Shown piece after piece: positions 1 to 7,483 of a stretch of 21,554 nucleotides of DNA. A program made the position numbers and the translations under genes. The stretch is from positions 1 to 21,554 of the forward strand of contig JAPUKX010000053.1 in assembly GCA_027295435.1 (NCBI GenBank), given 5' to 3'. The stretch is from Planctomycetota bacterium (GTDB taxonomy: Bacteria > Planctomycetota > Phycisphaerae > Phycisphaerales > SM1A02). The notes beneath the pieces were generated by a model. The model saw nothing but the letters and a program-made list of their open reading frames with translations. It ran no database searches and was not told the DNA's origin. Numbering within the stretch: the first letter of the stretch is position 1; each line of letters opens with the position of its first letter.

Positions 1-5
1 GCGGG

Positions 6-524
6 TTACTCCCCAGAACACGCCGCTGTGGGCTGGTATTCCGTCGATGATCGTGACGCCAGTCGGTCCCGCAGACATTCTATGGTCACACCGAGCACCG
101 GATGCACCACCGACGGGGCGACTTGCGCCAGCGGCCCAAGCACGAACGTCCGTAAATGCATCCGCGGATGAGGGACCGTAAGTCCCGGCGAGTCGATGAC
201 GCGGTCTTCGTACAGCAAGAGATCCAGATCGATCAGACGAGGCCCCCACCGCTGCTCCCTTCGCCGATCTCGACCGTGAGCCGCTTCAACAGCGGCCATC
301 GCCTCCAACAGCCGGTGCGGCTCCAGCGCAGTGCTCAGGGCGGCTGCCGCATTGAAGTATCGGGGCTGACCCACCGGCCCCTGGGGCGCCGTCTCGATGA
401 GATCGCTGACGGCAACGACCACCACACCGTTCATTTCATCCAAGGCGGACAAAGCCGATTCAATCTCCGCGCGGCGATCACCGATGTTCGACCCTAGCGC
501 GATATAGGCGTTCGCCTTGGACAT
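6..524 (-). CDS. folK: 2-amino-4-hydroxy-6-hydroxymethyldihydropteridine pyrophosphokinase (HPPK)
   Basis: Transfers pyrophosphate from ATP to 6-hydroxymethyl-dihydropterin in cytoplasmic folate synthesis. The 172-residue product has the usual family length. Visible motifs are the N-terminal YIALGSNIGDR, the signature GPRLIDLDLLLYED (residues 94-107), which carries the metal-binding aspartates, and VPHPRMHLRTFVLGPLAQVAP near residues 117-137. The frame stays open far upstream, but that extension lies antisense inside cinA and is arginine-rich shadow sequence. The ATG at 524 puts the ALGSN motif at its normal distance from the start. It begins five bases after the cinA stop, so it is the last visible gene of a pyrF-cinA-folK unit. 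No other folate gene is in the window. Confidence 0.95.
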   Translation of the reverse strand: MSKANAYIALGSNIGDRRAEIESALSALDEMNGVVVVAVSDLIETAPQGPVGQPRYFNAAAALSTALEPHRLLEAMAAVEAAHGRDRRREQRWGPRLIDLDLLLYEDRVIDSPGLTVPHPRMHLRTFVLGPLAQVAPSVVHPVLGVTIECLRDRLASRSSTEYQPTAACSGE

Positions 525-529
525 TGTGC

Positions 530-1840
530 TCAGCACTCTCGGCAGTCCACTGATGCAGAATCCTCCCACAACAGTGCCGTGCTCGCAGGGGAATCGAGCA
601 ATACAAATCGTAGCATCTGCAGAGCGGTCTTGGCCGCCCGGTCGCGGATCGCGGACCGATCGCCGGGAAACTCGAATCGCCGTATGGAAACAGTCACGTG
701 AGCGCCTCGCGATTGTCCCAGACCGACGTACACGGTCCCGACCGGCTTGGGCGTTGATCCGCCATCTGGACCGGCGATTCCGGTGATGGCCAGGCTGTAG
801 TCGGCTCCGCTGCCAGCCAAGGCGCCCTCGGCCATCGCACAGACCGCTGGTTCGGAAACCGCACCATGCTCCTGGAGCACCTGCTGCGGCACGCCAAGAC
901 ATGACGTCTTGAGCGCATCGGTGTACGTCACCCAACCGCCGACGTAATAGGCGCTGGAGCCCGCAACATCAACGAGCATCTTCCCGAGTAGGCCTCCGGT
1001 GCAGGATTCCGCCGTGGCGAGGGTTCGGTTGGACTCGCGAAGCAGCGAACCCACAGCCGATGAAAGCGAATCATCATCACGACCGAAGGCATATGGCTGC
1101 CACTGTCGCATGATCAGCGAGGCGGTATTCTCGAGTTCACGCTCGGCTTGTTGGAGCGGACCCTTCGCCTGGATGCGGGCCGTGACGATTGATTCGCTCA
1201 CGGTGATTCCCACCAAAGGGCGGCTGTCCCGGGCCGTGATCGGCCCGATCCGCTCGGCTGCCATCGACTCAGCAAGGCCGTAGGCGTGCACACCGGCCGT
1301 CAACACGACCTGCCCGGCGTCGGGCAGGGGCAGTTGCGGCAGAACCTGATCCAGGAACATCGTTTGCATTTCATGCGGCGGACCCGGCATGGCGAAGATC
1401 ATGCATTCGCCGAGGCGGCCGGCAATACCCATCGCGGTGCCCAGCGGATTGGGCACAGAGCGTGTCCCTTGTGGGCGCTGAGCCTGGGCGAGGTTCGATG
1501 TGGGCATCTCTCCCGGGCGCTTCTTGAACCACTGAATCAGATGCTGCAGCGCTACAGGATCACTTTCTAAGGGGCGACCAGGCGCCAACACATCGCCCAA
1601 CGCCGCACGAGTGAGATCATCAGGCGTCGGTCCGAGCCCGCCGGTGACCAACAGCACCTCGCATACACCCGCCAGCTCGCCCACGGCGCGGGCGATCGAA
1701 GCCCGATCGTCCCCGACAACACGGCGCTGAACAGTCGTGGCCGCCCGTGAGGCAAGTTGACCGGCCAGCCACTCTGAGTTGCTGTCAATGGTGCCGGCCG
1801 CGACAAGCTCATCACCAATGGAGAGGATCGCTGCCCGCAT
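530..1840 (-). CDS. cinA: CinA-family protein: MoaB-like domain plus nicotinamide-nucleotide amidohydrolase (PncC) domain
   Basis: Two-domain protein of 436 residues. The N-terminal part (about 1-170) is the MoCF/MoaB-like fold, with ILSIGDELVAAGTIDSNS at the start and VTGGLGPTPDDLTR at 65-78. The C-terminal part (about 258-430) is the PncC/CinA_C domain, with AESCTGG (277-283) and TGIAGPDGG (353-361). In studied members the C-terminal domain deamidates NMN to nicotinate mononucleotide in pyridine-nucleotide recycling; the N-terminal domain can act as an ADP-ribose pyrophosphatase, and some members are linked to competence. The ATG at 1840 gives MRAAILSIGDE, the standard family start; the 45 upstream codons look like non-coding extension. 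It lies 43 nt after pyrF and 5 nt before folK. Confidence 0.94.
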   Translation of the reverse strand: MRAAILSIGDELVAAGTIDSNSEWLAGQLASRAATTVQRRVVGDDRASIARAVGELAGVCEVLLVTGGLGPTPDDLTRAALGDVLAPGRPLESDPVALQHLIQWFKKRPGEMPTSNLAQAQRPQGTRSVPNPLGTAMGIAGRLGECMIFAMPGPPHEMQTMFLDQVLPQLPLPDAGQVVLTAGVHAYGLAESMAAERIGPITARDSRPLVGITVSESIVTARIQAKGPLQQAERELENTASLIMRQWQPYAFGRDDDSLSSAVGSLLRESNRTLATAESCTGGLLGKMLVDVAGSSAYYVGGWVTYTDALKTSCLGVPQQVLQEHGAVSEPAVCAMAEGALAGSGADYSLAITGIAGPDGGSTPKPVGTVYVGLGQSRGAHVTVSIRRFEFPGDRSAIRDRAAKTALQMLRFVLLDSPASTALLWEDSASVDCREC

Positions 1841-1883
1841 GGCAAGAGAGTTTAGCCATCGCTCGCCGGGTGGCTCGACGTAC

Positions 1884-2807
1884 CTAGCGCATTCCGACCG
1901 CCCGACCGATTTGCTCCGCAAACAGCCTCGCCGCATCAGCGACGGCGGTGCTCCATCGGGCGGTCTCCGGATCAAACGCGTAGATCACTGATCGGCTAGC
2001 GGTGACGATCGCACCGGTCCCATCGCCGGCAAAGCACGGTCGGATATCCTCCACGCCGCCACCCTGGGCGCCGAAACCGGGAACCAGGAGGATCTGTTGG
2101 GGCATGAGCTCGCGCAGAGCGGCAGCCTCTTGGGGTTTGGTTGCCCCGACCACCGCGCCCAGAGCGCTATACCCGCACCGGCCGAGCAACGCCTGCCCTC
2201 CGATTGACGCAACCATTCGAGCCACCGACTCCGCGACGGTCTGGCCGGCAACCAACCGCTGGGCCTGCACGGTGTCACCGCCAGGATTCGACGTGCGCAC
2301 TAGCGCAAACGCCCCGAACCCCTCACGCAGAAACGGCGTGATCCCATCTTCGCCAAAGTAGCTGTTGATCGTGATCCAATCCGGACGAGCGTCCTGGCCG
2401 TCTTGGCATCGGTCGAATGCTGCGGCGGCGTAATGCTCGGCGGAGAGACCGATGTCGCCGCGCTTGGCGTCGAGTATGACTTGCAACCCCCGCTGCCTGG
2501 CCTCAACTATCAGGCGGTTCAGCGCTTCGATGCCGAGGTGGCGGTGCCGCTCGAAGCAGCCGGATTGAAACTTCACGCATGGCACATGTTCAGCCACCGC
2601 ATCCAATACGCCGAGCGTGAAGTTGACGAGGGCTTCGACTGCATGCTCCGGGCTGCCGCCGGTCGGGCACAACGCTGCGGGCAAGTGATCGACGACGGGA
2701 TCAATGCCTACACAAACGGGCGAGCCGGCACGAGAAATCGCGGCCGTCAATCGATCAGCCGCATGGTCGGCGTATGGGTCCTCGTCGCGTTGGGTGGCTA
2801 TGGCCAA
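1884..2807 (-). CDS. pyrF: Orotidine 5'-phosphate decarboxylase, type 2 subfamily
   Basis: Decarboxylates OMP to UMP, the last step of de novo pyrimidine synthesis. The catalytic motif DAKRGDIG is at residues 113-120. VCVGIDP (31-37), NSYFGEDGITPFL and VRTSNPGG identify the longer subfamily seen in mycobacteria and planctomycetes rather than the short E. coli type. No ATG is suitably placed. I chose TTG at 2807 (307 residues) because GGGAG lies about 8 nt upstream and conserved sequence begins soon after (DHAADRL). The only in-frame ATG upstream would overlap the divergent DUF971 gene. The start is therefore inferred while the identity is firm. It is probably the first gene of the unit with cinA and folK. 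Confidence 0.92.
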   Translation of the reverse strand: MAIATQRDEDPYADHAADRLTAAISRAGSPVCVGIDPVVDHLPAALCPTGGSPEHAVEALVNFTLGVLDAVAEHVPCVKFQSGCFERHRHLGIEALNRLIVEARQRGLQVILDAKRGDIGLSAEHYAAAAFDRCQDGQDARPDWITINSYFGEDGITPFLREGFGAFALVRTSNPGGDTVQAQRLVAGQTVAESVARMVASIGGQALLGRCGYSALGAVVGATKPQEAAALRELMPQQILLVPGFGAQGGGVEDIRPCFAGDGTGAIVTASRSVIYAFDPETARWSTAVADAARLFAEQIGRAVGMR

Positions 2808-2895
2808 GTAGGTCGCTCCCGCCGGGCCGCGCCGGCCAGTCCAATACTGTATCTGCCAAAGAGGTGGTCTTGGCGAATCACACGATTCGGACCGA

Positions 2896-2901
2896 TAGAA
2901 T
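2896..2901 (+). promoter_or_regulatory. -10-like TAGAAT, likely leaderless promoter for the DUF971 gene
   Basis: TAGAAT lies five bases before the ATG at 2907, so transcription would begin at or very near the start codon. There is no ribosome binding site in the remaining bases and no good -35 at 16-18 nt. An inverted repeat, CGAATC-N4-GATTCG (2874-2889), lies just upstream and could be an operator. Inferred from spacing only. Confidence 0.42.
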
Positions 2902-2906
2902 GCTTC

Positions 2907-3257
2907 ATGGATACCAGGCCCGCCCACCTGGACCTGAAGAAGGACCGCGGGCTCACGGTCCAATGGCCCGACGGGACCACCAGCTTCTACGCCATCGAGT
3001 ACCTGCGAAGAATGTCTCCGTCGGCTGATGCGCGAACGCTTCGCCAGGAGATGGCCAAGAACCCCTTGACCGTACTGCCGGCGAGCATGGCCGGTCGGCA
3101 GGAACCGCTCAGTGCGGTGGACGCGGAGCTGGTCGGCAATTATGCCATCCGCATTCGATTCTCAGACGGCCATCACACAGGCATCTATTCCTGGAACTAT
3201 CTGCGCGAGATCGACCCTGCGGCTCAGCAACCCGAGCCAGGCCGACCCCACACATGA
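2907..3257 (+). CDS. DUF971 (GBBH-like N-terminal domain) protein
   Basis: A 116-residue stand-alone DUF971 domain. Visible features are LTVQWPDGTTSFYAIEYLRR near residues 16-35 and the typical C-terminal block VGNYAIRIRFSDGHHTGIYSWNYLREID (about 77-103). In other proteins this domain is fused to Mrp/ApbC iron-sulfur carriers or to gamma-butyrobetaine hydroxylases, where it can bind metal. Here the usual cysteine-containing stretch after LR is replaced by MSPSADA, so cysteine-based metal binding is unlikely. The ATG at 2907 is the first in frame near the conserved region. Its stop overlaps the start of the thioesterase gene (ATGA), so the two are probably translationally coupled. The biochemical role is not known. 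Confidence 0.85.
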   Translation: MDTRPAHLDLKKDRGLTVQWPDGTTSFYAIEYLRRMSPSADARTLRQEMAKNPLTVLPASMAGRQEPLSAVDAELVGNYAIRIRFSDGHHTGIYSWNYLREIDPAAQQPEPGRPHT

Positions 3258-3775
3258 GCGAGGAATCGTCAATGCCAAGCCTGGTTCCCCGCACGGTTCC
3301 GGCCGATATTCATGCTCTGGACGTTCCACATGCAGAGCCGTTTGTTTGCGACCTGAGGATCGACCATCAGCACAGCGGCGACTCGGTTGAGCACGTCTCG
3401 AACATCGAATACGTGCGATGGCTTGATCGCGCTGCCGAACTCCATGCCGATCACCTCGGCTACACGCGCAATCAGATGCATACGAACGGGATGATGTGGT
3501 TCGTCGTCCGCCACGAGATCGACTATCTGGCCGAGGCCTGGCCGGGCGATCACCTGCTCCTGTTGACGTGGGTCCGCGACATGGGGCGTGTAAAGTCCTG
3601 GCGGGATTACTTGGTGGTTCGCCCAGCCGATGAAGTGGTGGTCTGCCGGGCCGCAACGCTGTGGGTCCTGGTGGATCTGGCCACTCGTCGGCCGAGGCGA
3701 ATCCCGCACGAGATGGCCAAGCGCTTCCAACCGCTTTCCATGTATAGGGCCCCCCAGCGATGCACATCGCGCTGA
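3254..3775 (+). CDS. Acyl-CoA/acyl-ACP thioesterase, 4HBT hotdog family
   Basis: Predicted cytoplasmic hotdog thioesterase of 173 residues. Near residues 47-59 it has HVSNIEYVRWLDR, which matches the H-x-[NS]-N-x-x-Y-x-x-W/F-x-[DE] active-site region of the 4-hydroxybenzoyl-CoA/FatA-like group (N50, D58). Later blocks such as VRHEIDYLAEAWPGDHL and ATLWVLVDLATRRPRRIP fit the following beta strands and the 'W-x-x-x-D-x-x-T-x-R-P-x-R-I-P' pattern of acyl thioesterases. The acyl substrate cannot be read from the sequence. The gene overlaps the DUF971 stop by four bases and the downstream glycosyltransferase start by 16 bases. Confidence 0.85.
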   Translation: MSEESSMPSLVPRTVPADIHALDVPHAEPFVCDLRIDHQHSGDSVEHVSNIEYVRWLDRAAELHADHLGYTRNQMHTNGMMWFVVRHEIDYLAEAWPGDHLLLLTWVRDMGRVKSWRDYLVVRPADEVVVCRAATLWVLVDLATRRPRRIPHEMAKRFQPLSMYRAPQRCTSR

Positions 3776-4857
3776 TCATTGACCAAGAGCGCTTGGCTCA
3801 TGAGCAGTCGATGCTCGATCGGATCTCGGTCGGCCTCATCGATCGCGGAGCCCAGCTCACCACCATCGTCCCGGACACCCAGCCGGTCGATGACGCCCAG
3901 CAGAGCGCGCAACTCGTCGCCGCCGGTCGAATTGAGGTCTCGATGAACGTCCCGCCATGGATGCGTCGGACTCGAGCCCATCGACTCGCCAAGGCATTGG
4001 AGTCGGCGGTCCCCGACGTGTTGCACGCGGTCGGTGATCGTGCCTGGATGGTCGGCCTGGATCTCGCGAGGGTGGTCGATCGGCCGGTGACGATCGACGT
4101 GTGGTCGGCCGACCAGGTGCAAAGAGTGCCTCATCGCCGATCTGCTTCGCAAGTGGCCGGGTACGTTGCCTCCACCGAGCCCATCGCTGAGGGCCTCCGC
4201 AAGCGGATCGCTCCTGAATTGGTAAGTCTGGTGCCAATCGGGGTCACCTTGCCACCGCACCCACGAGAGGTGCTGGCGAACCCGCAAGACATGATCGCAC
4301 TGGCGATCATCGGCAGCGGGCGAGACATCGCCGCCTATCGTGCCATGCTCGGTGGGCTCAGCCGCCTGACCCAAGAGTTTCCGCAGATTCAGGGATGTCT
4401 GGAATTGCGTGGCCCGCATGAGCACGAAATCTGGCAGTGCGCCCAGCGCCTGAATCTGCAGGGCCACCTCTCAGCGATCACCGATGCTGCTCTGCACCGA
4501 CGTTTGCTCACGGGTTGCGACGTGCTTCTCATCCCGGAGCGATTCGGCCAGGTCCGCTCGCTCATGTTCGAAGCGATGGCCGTCGGCATGCCGATCGTCG
4601 CCAGCGCCGACCCCTTTCTTGACGCGCTGGTTCCCGATGAAACTGCGATCATCGTGGGTAACGCTGATCCGCAGGAATGGGCCCAGCAACTGCGGCGTCT
4701 GCTCATCCAACCGGAACTGGCCCGCAGCGTCGGGGCATCAGCCCAGGCATTGATTGCTGCCCGCCATCAATCAACGGATCAAGTGGGGAAGCTGATGGCC
4801 GCCTTTGAGCAGGTCCTCAGCGGCGGCGCCCACAGCTTCGCGGGCACCGGTACCTGA
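3760..4857 (+). CDS. Glycosyltransferase, GT-B fold, family 4-like
   Basis: A 365-residue protein with the two-lobed layout of GT4 enzymes: an N-terminal acceptor lobe with PDVLHAVGDRAW and a C-terminal donor lobe starting near residue 185 (MIALAIIGSGRD). The donor-site segment SLMFEAMAVGMPIVAS contains the second conserved glutamate (E271). The first glutamate of the usual E-x7-E pair is not at the expected spacing; the nearest one is separated by ten residues, so donor handling may differ. It starts inside the end of the thioesterase gene, so it is probably co-translated, which hints at lipid or envelope glycoconjugate work. The donor sugar and acceptor cannot be predicted. Confidence 0.85.
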   Translation: MHIALIIDQERLAHEQSMLDRISVGLIDRGAQLTTIVPDTQPVDDAQQSAQLVAAGRIEVSMNVPPWMRRTRAHRLAKALESAVPDVLHAVGDRAWMVGLDLARVVDRPVTIDVWSADQVQRVPHRRSASQVAGYVASTEPIAEGLRKRIAPELVSLVPIGVTLPPHPREVLANPQDMIALAIIGSGRDIAAYRAMLGGLSRLTQEFPQIQGCLELRGPHEHEIWQCAQRLNLQGHLSAITDAALHRRLLTGCDVLLIPERFGQVRSLMFEAMAVGMPIVASADPFLDALVPDETAIIVGNADPQEWAQQLRRLLIQPELARSVGASAQALIAARHQSTDQVGKLMAAFEQVLSGGAHSFAGTGT

Positions 4858-4989
4858 GGCCCGGACCCGCCGACGGCATTCCAGGTGCCCTGCCCTGGGC
4901 CCTAAAATCCGCAAAAACTGTCGATCTCGCAAGGTGTGATCCGAGTATGCAAGGATACGGGAATCAAATTGACATCTTTCTCCCCTCCG

Positions 4990-5023
4990 CCCCGTTGACG
5001 CAGCAATGCTTCAGCGGGGTTTT
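4990..5023 (+). terminator. Intrinsic terminator after the DUF971-thioesterase-glycosyltransferase unit
   Basis: CCCCGTTGA (4990-4998) pairs with TCAGCGGGG (5011-5019) as nine pairs including one G-U. An inner AGC/GCT pairing tops the loop, and TTTT follows directly (5020-5023). It lies about 130 nt beyond the glycosyltransferase stop and is the first strong terminator on that strand. The T-run is short, so efficiency is uncertain. Confidence 0.65.
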
Positions 5024-5380
5024 GCGTGGACTGCCTGCCTGAAGGGCTCGAATCGAGTCGTCCTTCCCCAGAGGAGAGGCCGGACCCCAATGTGTGGTAG
5101 CGCGACCTAATCCCAGGGTTGCCGGGTTCAAGACCAATTTGAGGCCTGCGGAACCCAGAACCCGATCGTCCGTCCTACAGTAGAGGTAGGCATATCTGAG
5201 CCCTTCATGGGCTGCCAAATGAGTGCGGGGCCCCCCGCTTGGGAAATAGGCGGCTGCAGCCGGAATCCCATTCCATCCACAGGAGACACCTGTTACCAGC
5301 GCGCAGTCGTCGATCGACCGAAACGCCCCTCCCAGGCCCGGTTTCCGGCAAGCGGCCAGTCGGATGGGTCACCAATCAGG

Positions 5381-5386
5381 TATAGT
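5381..5386 (+). promoter_or_regulatory. -10-like TATAGT for the small secreted protein gene
   Basis: TATAGT matches five of six consensus -10 bases and lies 50 nt before the ATG at 5436. No clear -35 is present at 16-18 nt. The gene has a good ribosome binding site (AAAGGAG, 5422-5428, seven bases before the ATG), so a leader of about 45 nt is reasonable. Confidence 0.4.
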
Positions 5387-5435
5387 GGAAATCGGTGATG
5401 CGACGGGAAACGATCTGTACGAAAGGAGCCCAATC

Positions 5436-5663
5436 ATGATGCGAACACTGATGCTTGCCATTGCCACACTGACCCTGTGCACGGCACCAATCGGGTGCGG
5501 TGACGAAATGTCCGAGGCAGTGGATGAGATGGGAATCAAGCAAGGCCTGCGGCCAGTGCCGGAAACGCCGAGACCGCCTCCCGGACCACCTCAGGGGGGG
5601 ACCAACGTTGCTCAGGAGGAAGGAACACCGGGTCAGAGGCGCGAGGATCCGCAAGGGCCTTGA
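5436..5663 (+). CDS. Small predicted lipoprotein or secreted protein
   Basis: A 75-residue protein with a strong ribosome binding site, AAAGGAG, seven bases upstream of a double ATG. The N-terminus MMRTLMLAIATLTLCTAPIGC is a signal peptide: one arginine, a hydrophobic core and a cysteine where a lipobox could end. The lipobox is weak, since proline sits at -3 instead of leucine. The mature part is short, begins acidic (GDEMSEAVDEMG) and turns proline- and glycine-rich (PETPRPPPGPPQGG), without a recognisable domain. I do not recognise a family. Coding status rests on the ribosome binding site, the signal peptide and its isolated position between non-coding stretches. Confidence 0.6.
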   Translation: MMRTLMLAIATLTLCTAPIGCGDEMSEAVDEMGIKQGLRPVPETPRPPPGPPQGGTNVAQEEGTPGQRREDPQGP

Positions 5664-6152
5664 CTGGCCCCTGGCGTTTAGTCAGGTCCTCGGAACCGAC
5701 GCCCCTGGGGCAACACAGGACCATCGAGGGTTGGCTCCGGTTGGGGCAGGTGAGTCCCTGTCCCTCCCCTGGATCCAGGCGCGCGTTTGCCCGTGGGGCG
5801 CTCCCGTTACGAGCCGCGGGCGTCACAAAGCGGTCTACACTCCCGCTCCCTGGCGATCGCGGCCCGTCGCCGCCGCTACACCTCAAGATAGGACCGCTCT
5901 AGGCTGGGTCGAAAAAACCGCCGACAGGACCAGGTCCATATCGGCGGCGGGTGGATGGCTTTGTCGTAAACCCCTTTACAGCCTCAAGCTGCGTCAGATT
6001 CGACCCTCTATCTACACTATGGTCGATAGACAGCCGCCGAGCAACCGATTTCCGCAAGATTCGCCGGCAAATGCCGCTAGGCCGTCGGGAACCGCGCTAC
6101 GCCCGGCCTGGCGAATCGCTTCTCATGCTGGTCCCAGCCTTCACTGGCCACG
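5664..6152. other. Non-coding stretch between the small lipoprotein and the aminotransferase gene
   Basis: No gene is supported in these 489 bases. Possible frames are short, arginine- and proline-rich and lack start signals. The stretch holds a palindrome GCCCC-T-GGGGC (5701-5711), the minus-strand terminator at 5912-5947, and an inverted repeat TCTATC-N12-GATAGA (6007-6030). It separates two convergent genes, so the terminator is its clearest function. Confidence 0.6.
5912..5947 (-). terminator. Strong intrinsic terminator, minus strand
   Basis: Read on the minus strand, CCGCCGA pairs with TCGGCGG, and inside it GGACC pairs with GGTCC, followed directly by six T. The outer stem is 5918-5924 with 5941-5947; the inner stem is 5927-5931 with 5933-5937. 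It lies about 205 nt beyond the aminotransferase stop and would end that transcript, leaving a 3' untranslated region of roughly 240 nt. Confidence 0.85.
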
Positions 6153-7331
6153 TCAAGTGGACGGCCCAGCTTCTGACGAGGGCTCGGTCATCAGCTCGGC
6201 GAGGATCTGGAGCCCTGCCTGCAGGGTCGCATCGCTTGCGGCATAGCTCAGCCGAAAGTGAGTGTCGCGCCGACTGAAGACGTTGCCGGGGATGACGAGC
6301 ACGTTTCGCCGGATCGCCCTCTCCACGAAATCCGTCGCGCAACCACCGACCCGGGCGGGAATTTTCGCGAATACGTAGAACGCGCCGCCGGGATGTGCCA
6401 GCTCGGTCACGCCGGAGAACGCCTGCTCCACCATGTCTCGTTTCCGCTGATAGGACCGTACGTGCTCGCTCATGTCCAGGTCAAAGGCCCCGACAAGGCC
6501 TGCTTGAGCCATCGACGGCGCGCAGACGAATGTGTATTGCTGCAATTTTGACATCTGCTCAATGAGCGATCGTGGCCCAGCCGTGTAGCCCAGTCTCCAC
6601 CCGGTGCAGCCGTAGCTCTTGCCGAACCCTCGCACCAGGAGCATCCGATCGGTGAATCGAGCCGGGCTGGGGCATCGACCATCTTCGCGGGCATCCTCAT
6701 ACGTGAACTCGTCATAGATTTCATCAGAGACAATCAAGACACCTTTCTGCTGGCACAATCCGACCAAATCCCGAAGCTCGGTCGAACGTAATACCACCCC
6801 GCATGGATTGCTCGGCGAGTTCAGCAACAGCACCTTGGTCCGATCCGTGATCAGCGGTTCCACGCACTGGGCCGTCATGCGGAAGTCGGGGTAGGTGTCG
6901 CAGTAGACGATCGAAGCGCCCGTGAGCGGTCCCAGCGCCGGGTAGATCACAAAATACGGATCGGCGACAATCGCCTCGTCGCCCGGATCCATCAAAGCCA
7001 TAAACGCCAGGAGCAGCGCCCCGCTTGTGCCCGACGTCACGAGCAGCTCGAGGTCGTCCGATGGCACCTGCCAGCCGACGTCCCCGGCCAAGTGCTCCGA
7101 GATCACCCGGCGCAAATCCCCCCTGCCCTGGGTAAGCGAATATCGGTTCTGATCAGCGCGGATCGCGTCGATCGCCGCTTCCTTGATCGGGTTCGGCACC
7201 GCAAAGTCGGGCTGGCCGATCGACAGATCGATGGGATTGGTGAGGCTGGCGCCAAGCTCGAAGACCCGCCGTATGCCTGACACGTCGATCGCACGGGCCC
7301 GAGCGCTGATCAATGAGTCGCAGTCCATCAT
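6153..7331 (-). CDS. Pyridoxal-phosphate aminotransferase, class I/II
   Basis: Fold-type I PLP enzyme of 392 residues, resembling aspartate/aromatic aminotransferases of subgroup I-gamma. Visible are IDLSIGQPDFAVPNPIKEA (34-52), TSGTSGALLLAF for cofactor phosphate contact (99-110), NSPSNPCGVV (171-180), SDEIYDEF with the PLP-contacting Asp and Tyr (202-209), and FGKSYGCTGWRLGY (236-249), where K238 forms the Schiff base. A GTG-started extension to 7391 is possible, but MMDCDSLISARAR is a more natural start; the ATGs at 7331 and 7328 cannot be separated. Substrate specificity is not readable. It could be transcribed with the upstream acpS group, with a 152-nt gap, and ends before the terminator at 5912-5947. 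Confidence 0.92.
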   Translation of the reverse strand: MMDCDSLISARARAIDVSGIRRVFELGASLTNPIDLSIGQPDFAVPNPIKEAAIDAIRADQNRYSLTQGRGDLRRVISEHLAGDVGWQVPSDDLELLVTSGTSGALLLAFMALMDPGDEAIVADPYFVIYPALGPLTGASIVYCDTYPDFRMTAQCVEPLITDRTKVLLLNSPSNPCGVVLRSTELRDLVGLCQQKGVLIVSDEIYDEFTYEDAREDGRCPSPARFTDRMLLVRGFGKSYGCTGWRLGYTAGPRSLIEQMSKLQQYTFVCAPSMAQAGLVGAFDLDMSEHVRSYQRKRDMVEQAFSGVTELAHPGGAFYVFAKIPARVGGCATDFVERAIRRNVLVIPGNVFSRRDTHFRLSYAASDATLQAGLQILAELMTEPSSEAGPST

Positions 7332-7441
7332 GCCGCACACCATCTCCGGCACCGGCTGGTGAACCGCTTGGAGCAAAGACCCCCAAGCCACCGCAAAGCC
7401 AGCCGCCTTGTAGGTTCGTGAAGGCCAGCCAACCCAACGCT

Positions 7442-7456
7442 AGGCCGCGGCGGCCT
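7442..7456. repeat. GC-rich perfect palindrome between the small basic protein and aminotransferase genes
   Basis: AGGCCGC-G-GCGGCCT can fold into a hairpin of six to seven GC-rich pairs. It has no T-tract on either strand, so it is not a classic terminator. It may act as a partial transcription barrier or mRNA-processing structure between two genes on the minus strand. Function is inferred. Confidence 0.35.
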
Positions 7457-7483
7457 GGTGATTCGCCCTGCCGAGAACAGTAT

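Larger units (their letters stand above)
4858..5435. other. Non-coding stretch with terminator and palindromes
   Basis: No convincing gene is visible in these 578 bases. It contains an intrinsic terminator (4990-5023), a short hairpin AGCCC-N5-GGGCT (5199-5213), a GC-only hairpin GCGGGG-CC-CCCCGC (5225-5238), a perfect 12-base palindrome CGGCTGCAGCCG (5251-5262) and an inverted repeat ACAGG-N5-CCTGT (5279-5293). TATAGT at 5381 is a possible -10 for the small gene at 5436. The palindromes fall within 100 bases of one another and may be regulatory or mark a small RNA. I found no tRNA, SRP RNA, tmRNA or RNase P core sequence. Confidence 0.6.

Noticed and set aside
525..935. Upstream extension of folK
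   Set aside because: Antisense-like Arg-rich sequence inside cinA. The conserved HPPK start is at 524.
3607..4467. 286-codon minus-strand frame opposite the thioesterase and glycosyltransferase genes
   Set aside because: Composition and lack of motifs mark it as a shadow; both plus-strand genes have recognisable family motifs over the same bases.
5100..5160. Possible tRNA T-arm (GGGTTCAAGACC near 5118)
   Set aside because: The flanking bases do not pair into a T-stem and no acceptor, D or anticodon arm can be placed around it.
5500..6277. Several plus-strand frames of 80-250 codons over the lipoprotein end and the gap before the aminotransferase gene
   Set aside because: They lack start signals and motifs, are rich in Arg, Pro and Ser, and cross the minus-strand terminator and the aminotransferase end.
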